A stretch of 64,000 bases of DNA from Cheilinus undulatus. Taxonomy: Eukaryota; Chordata; Actinopteri; Labriformes; Labridae. Every line of letters begins with the position of its first letter. Position 1 is the stretch's first letter. The stretch spans positions 23,830,212 through 23,894,211 of the forward strand of contig NC_054876.1 in NCBI RefSeq assembly GCF_018320785.1, written 5' to 3'. This document shows, piece by piece, positions 59,821 through 64,000 of this stretch. The notes below the pieces were generated by a model. It was not told the origin of the DNA, did not search any database, and saw only the letters and a program-made list of their open reading frames with translations. The translations under genes and the position numbers were made by a program.

Positions 59821-61659
59821 CTGCAGTAAAACACATGCACACATACAAGAGATGCAATGTGTTAGTTCAAAAATGAAGTCACAAATTTCCTCTACAGATT
59901 TCTTTGGATGTAAATTCAGAAACTGTCTGATATTAAAGGTAAAATATGCAACATTTTGAACATTAATGAAGTAGTTATCAAGTATATTCTCACTGACTAA
60001 TTTCCTTTTTAAACATGAACAGAGAAAAAGTCAAAACTCCCTCTGGGTTTGTTGTTCTCAGCTCGGTGTTCACATAGATTGGGCAGCTCTTCCTTCAGCT
60101 TATTTTCACTAAAAGGCTAAAATATATTTCATACATTTTTCACATTGCAGAAGAGACATAGCCCCTTCTACTCAGGGAAGTTCTGTATAGAGTCACAATG
60201 GCAGGTTGTCACAAGACTATAATTGCAGGAGAGCCACCAGCAAAACAAAGACTCTTCATTGGCCAAAATACTCCAGCATTTTGAGTCATTTTGGGGCTGT
60301 AGATCCAAACAGAGATCAGTCCTACAAATGGCTGCACCTGGTTGGAACACTGAGCGTGGGTTGGGGTCACAGGGAAATCTGAGGAGTATGTTTTGGCCTG
60401 AAAGACTGGTGCTACATCGGGGCATCTACTAGATCAAAAATTGCATATTATACCATTAAAACATTTGAAAAAAGTTGCCAGATTTACCACATCCCCGACA
60501 CCTCCTCGTGAAGCAGCTGGATGACATCACCAGAGTTAAAGACAATGTCATCAGTGCTGGCCATGCTGCTCTCCACCATTACCCTGTACCTGCCCGCCAC
60601 CTGAAACAGAAGACAGTAAGTAAACTGAATTGTTCATTTTGTTATTTCTATAATGTGTGCAACAATCCAAAATATAAATCTACACAAAGGTATTTGGATA
60701 GATTAACAACTCAGCAAAACCTGCGCCCTGACTGCAAGAAAAATCTTACCAGGGGGGCGGGCTGATCCTCCTCGTCTGAGTCTGATATGTTGGACAGGTC
60801 TGTAGCACCCCAGTCCTCCAGGCCATCACAGATCGCCACTGAGTGTGCATGGACGGGCCAAGCTGCAGGCGACAGATATAAAACTTCATGGCACTATCAT
60901 GGCAAAGTGAAAACATAATTTTAGAAGTTTTTGCAAATTGATTAAAAATAAGAAACACAAATATCACATTAATATAAGTAGTCAGACCCTTTGCAAAAAC
61001 ACTTTAAATTTAACTCAGGTTGCTCCCAGTTCTCTGGGTCTTTGCTGAGATGTTATATCTTAATTGGAGTCCACCAGAGGTAAATTAAATTAATTGGACA
61101 TGATTTGGAAAGGCTCACATCTCTCCAGAAAGCCTCAAAGCTGACAGTGCATATCAAAGTAAAAACCAGCCAAGAGGTGAAAGGAACTAGAGCTCAGAAG
61201 CAGAATTGTTGCAAAGCACAGATCTGAAGAAGGCTGTGGCATTAGGCTGCAAAATAACAAAACTGAAAAAAAAAAGAAAGAGACTTTATGTTTAGTCTGG
61301 ATGAAAAATGCCAGCAATAAAGAACAGGTGTTTAGGATGGGGGTAAAAAAGTTTTTCTTTAGCTGACTTAAACATTTGGGAATGCTTATTGTGAAGAATT
61401 AAAAGGTATTTAGTGAAAACTCAAAATAATTCAAGAATATTTCTATCATTATTGTTTTTCCATAAATGTATTAATCTGTAACTCACTGCGTCGAGGTGAG
61501 TGGACAACAGGGTCCGAGTGGGCGGGGCTAGTGTGTACAGACTCCTCCCCTCTGTGTTTGAAGGAGTGGCTTGTTATCGAGGAGCTGTGAGGAACAGGGA
61601 GACACGCTGAGCAGCCTCCCACCGGTGCTCCGCCCCACGACACACACATCTTTGATGCA
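59739..61659 (-). CDS. mcf2: Dbl-family RhoGEF (MCF2/DBL), last four coding exons
   Basis: Spliced minus-strand exons 61487-61659, 60750-60862, 60488-60600 and 59739-59820 keep one frame. They encode a Ser/His/Pro-rich linker (HSDPVVHSPRRT), an acidic block (AICDGLEDWGATDLSNISDS then DEEDQPAPL) and an SH3-like domain (AGRYRVMVESSMASTDDIVF, NSGDVIQLLHEE, MWMVRNVSRGEEGRVLPEDL) ending LGETC, TGA. MCF2L/DBS proteins have similar GLEDWS..DLSN, acidic and SH3 segments. Location next to f9 in convergent orientation points to mcf2. MCF2 activates Rho-family GTPases through DH-PH domains, which lie outside the window to the right. Symbol rests on synteny plus the tail; mcf2l-like remains possible. Confidence 0.8.
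60488..60600 (-). CDS. mcf2: mcf2 exon (SH3-like, first half)
   Basis: Acceptor CTGTTTCAG, donor ATGTG|GTAAAT. Reads VAGRYRVMVESSMASTDDIV, then FNSGDVIQLLHEEVSGM plus TG of a split Trp codon. F.SGD.I.LL is the SH3 RT-loop/diverging-turn pattern. Confidence 0.88.
60750..60862 (-). CDS. mcf2: mcf2 exon (GLEDW acidic block)
   Basis: Acceptor GTCGCCTGCAG, donor CCCTG|GTAAG. Reads WPVHAHSVAICDGLEDWGAT, then DLSNISDSDEEDQPAPL. 113 nt. Confidence 0.88.
61487..61659 (-). CDS. mcf2: mcf2 exon (Ser/His/Pro-rich linker)
   Basis: Donor CGACGCA|GTGAGT is strong. The acceptor GATGGGTTTTAG is my best choice and less certain. Reads ASKMCVSWGGAPVGG, ending HSDPVVHSPRR plus one base. Confidence 0.65.
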
Positions 61660-62515
61660 CTAAAACCCATCACCATGGGAACAAGGCACAACCACAACAA
61701 ACAAAAACAACAACAACAACAACATCCACTGTGTCACAAAACAAGCTCATCCACATTCTGTAAAATAAAAAAGCATTCCTTTATGATCATCGTCACATGT
61801 ATTTCAGCATCTGAGGCCGTTAACAAGTTTCATATAAATCAGAGACCGCTGAAATACATGGAAACATTATTTTGATCTGACATTAGTTTGTACGCAAACC
61901 TCACTGTTTAAACAGCATTTGCTAACAATCTACAGTGTCATTCAGCGTGCTTTAAATATAAGACGAGCCCAATGTTCCGCATTAGAAAAATAATAAAAAT
62001 AAATACTAACACAGGTGGTGAATGACATTCACTTAATTTAGTTTTCTGCAAGCCTGTGTTCACAGTTATTATTCACAAATGCTGTTTAACCCACACAAAT
62101 CATTCAAAAAGTGACGAACATTCACAGCATCTCATCCTCCATCTGTTGATAGGAGAACAAAATCCCATACAGCAATCTGTCATTGTCCCACGTGCAATAA
62201 ACCACTAAACAGAGACTATTAATGAATGCATCTATTTTAGGACAGTCTAATGTGTTTCGTTTTGAAAACAAATCAAATGAAAAAAGACCTGTTGGTCTAA
62301 CCCTCGGTAGCTTCTGATCCTTCAAGATTTTTGTGAAATATTTTTCTTTTGTAAAAGTTAATTCCTAAAGTTCCTTTGGAAACACTTTAGAAAAACTACA
62401 CATGTAAGCAAAAGTACAGAATTAGTTAAATATTATCAGTACTATTAACTGATTGATATGCCATGAATGCAGTTAGAAATGCTTCATTGATGCACTGGTA
62501 AAGCAATGGTGTAGG
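61660..62515 (-). other. mcf2 intron, nothing recognised
   Basis: Has an (AAC)n simple repeat at about 61695-61725; otherwise AT-rich without features. Confidence 0.5.
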
Positions 62516-63645
62516 GCAGTGATTATCAACTGGCAGCCCAGGGGCCACATCAGCGCCCCCTAAAAGCTGTCCATCAGGTCAGATCCGGTATGGGAGCGTA
62601 TGCCGGTTTGGCACTTTGCCCCATCTACCTTGGTCCTGTACTGTTCTGGCCTCCTGATGGCCATCGTCAAGGCCTCCACCAGGCCCATACCCCTTCTATC
62701 CAGGTATCCTCCCAACTGCCCCTTCCATGACACACATGGTCGCCCCGGCATTTGGACCAGCCCACCGGGTCCTGGGCACCTAGTATGTGGTGAGCTGGTT
62801 TAGGCCCGGGAAAAGCACGCCATTTGCCCATAACAGCGCAGCTGCCGTTCCCTTATCAAGCTGTTGACCCTTCCCATCTCCACTCTCCCGAGCACGTCAG
62901 GAGACACATGGTCTTGCCAACGATACCCAAAAATGCGCCAAAGTCTGGCCATCTGTCAGCATCCTCACCTTAAAAAAATATAGTTAGACTGGGAGGACCA
63001 ATGACTGAAAGACTCTGACTTTTTTTGCATGATCAGATATCGGGAACGCCATACATTCATTTTATTTGGCTGCCAGAAGACTATTAAATTTAGAAAATGT
63101 ATGTTTTTTAGTGAAACCTTCATCTTTATATCCATAAAGCTATTAAATCAACCTTAAAAAGATCACTATTAAAACAGATCTATCAGGAATGACTTAAGTT
63201 TTACCCAATTTTACAGAAATCCACCTGTTAGCCATCATTAGTAAATATGATGCATCATTCAAGTCCTTATTAAATCTGCAGTTTTTTTGAGTCAACTTTC
63301 CACCTCAGGGTTTTGGAGAGCACTATTTCCCTTGCTTGATATTTAACATAAGAGTTATCTCATGCATTTATTTATCACCAATCAGGACACAGCACAGCTT
63401 TGTCAAACCCAGTGATGGACAACATAGAAACCCCAGAAATATGGAGCTAAAATATCTCGATCGCTTCCTGGTGGCTGGTGGCAGTGGAGGCAGTAAGGTT
63501 TGTTTTCATTGCTAACACCTAAAAAAAATGGAAGGAAATACTAATACATTATGTTAATTGGACAAAAATGTGTATTAATTTAGGCCCCCCCACCCACAAT
63601 GTCTGTCAAAACAAAACCTGGCCCATGTACTAATGTAGTTGATGA
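62516..63645. mobile_element. hAT-like element with GC-rich insert
   Basis: Left GGCAGTGATTATCAACTGGC and GGGGCCACAT face right GGCCCATGTA...GTTGATGACCCCTG, imperfect inverted repeats of the CAGGGGTCATCAAC/CAGTGNTTATCAAC kind. The block at 62560-62960 is markedly GC-rich. Its minus-strand frame (VSWKGQLGGYLDRRGMGLVE) looks like repeat-borne coding sequence that I cannot name. Boundaries are tentative. Confidence 0.4.
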
Positions 63646-64000
63646 CCCCTGTCTCTGGGGTAGGGCTACAGTTAGGGTTAGGATTACTACAAAGCATTTG
63701 TAGATCTGATAAAAAGCTATATAAAGACAGTTAAAAAAAATGCTTGTAAGACAGGGAACTTAGTATTGTTACTAATGAAGCATTCATTGCTCCGTTTATG
63801 ACATATAAATTAGTTAAAAATGCTTTATGATGAGAATTTACTAATGATTTATTAATGCCACAGTGTGAAGTTATTATAAAGTGTTACAATTCTTTTTCAC
63901 AGTGTTTGGTGAACAATTATAGTCATTGTTCATTATACTTTTGAGACATTAGAAGACGTACACATAGCGATGACTAATGCTACATGTAGATATATGTATA
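63646..64000 (-). other. mcf2 intron to window end, nothing recognised
   Basis: AT-rich, no supported feature. Confidence 0.5.

Overview
This window is vertebrate nuclear DNA, almost certainly from a ray-finned (teleost) fish. Genes are split into short exons with GT-AG introns and use vertebrate proteins. The intergenic DNA is AT-rich and carries Tc1-like and hAT-like DNA transposons, tRNA-derived SINEs and LINE fragments typical of teleost genomes. There is no bacterial-style operon, CRISPR array, rRNA or convincing tRNA gene.

Layout, left to right. (1) 72-1637, + strand: the last four coding exons of an AFAP1-family actin-crosslinking adaptor, best matching AFAP1L1, converging on the next gene. 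(2) 5661-41133, - strand: fgf13, an intracellular FGF-homologous factor. It has four common exons (exons 2-5) and three alternative coding first exons: 1S at 25.9 kb, 1U-like at 29.6 kb and 1V-like at 41.1 kb. All three join exon 2 in the same phase. The introns carry Tc1 copies, MITEs, a decayed pentanucleotide array and SINEs. (3) 49273-54881, + strand: f9, coagulation factor IX, complete in eight coding exons (539 aa), in divergent orientation to fgf13. (4) 59739-61659, - strand: the last four coding exons of the Dbl-type RhoGEF gene mcf2, converging on f9 and ending in an SH3-like domain. The rest of mcf2 lies beyond the right edge.

The order fgf13(-) / f9(+) / mcf2(-) is the same as FGF13-F9-MCF2 on human Xq, which supports orthology. 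AFAP1L1 is on 5q in human, so its place here reflects a fish-specific or ancestral arrangement. The genes share no pathway: actin adaptor, sodium-channel modulator, liver-secreted clotting protease, Rho GEF.

The most useful observations are the reconstruction of three fgf13 promoters/first exons, two of them too short to appear as open reading frames; a much enlarged factor IX activation region; a degenerate SH3 end on mcf2; candidate unannotated exons at 39.2, 43.8 and 46.2 kb between the fgf13 1V exon and f9; and a dense set of nested transposons. I found no clear evidence of a wholly new biological system.
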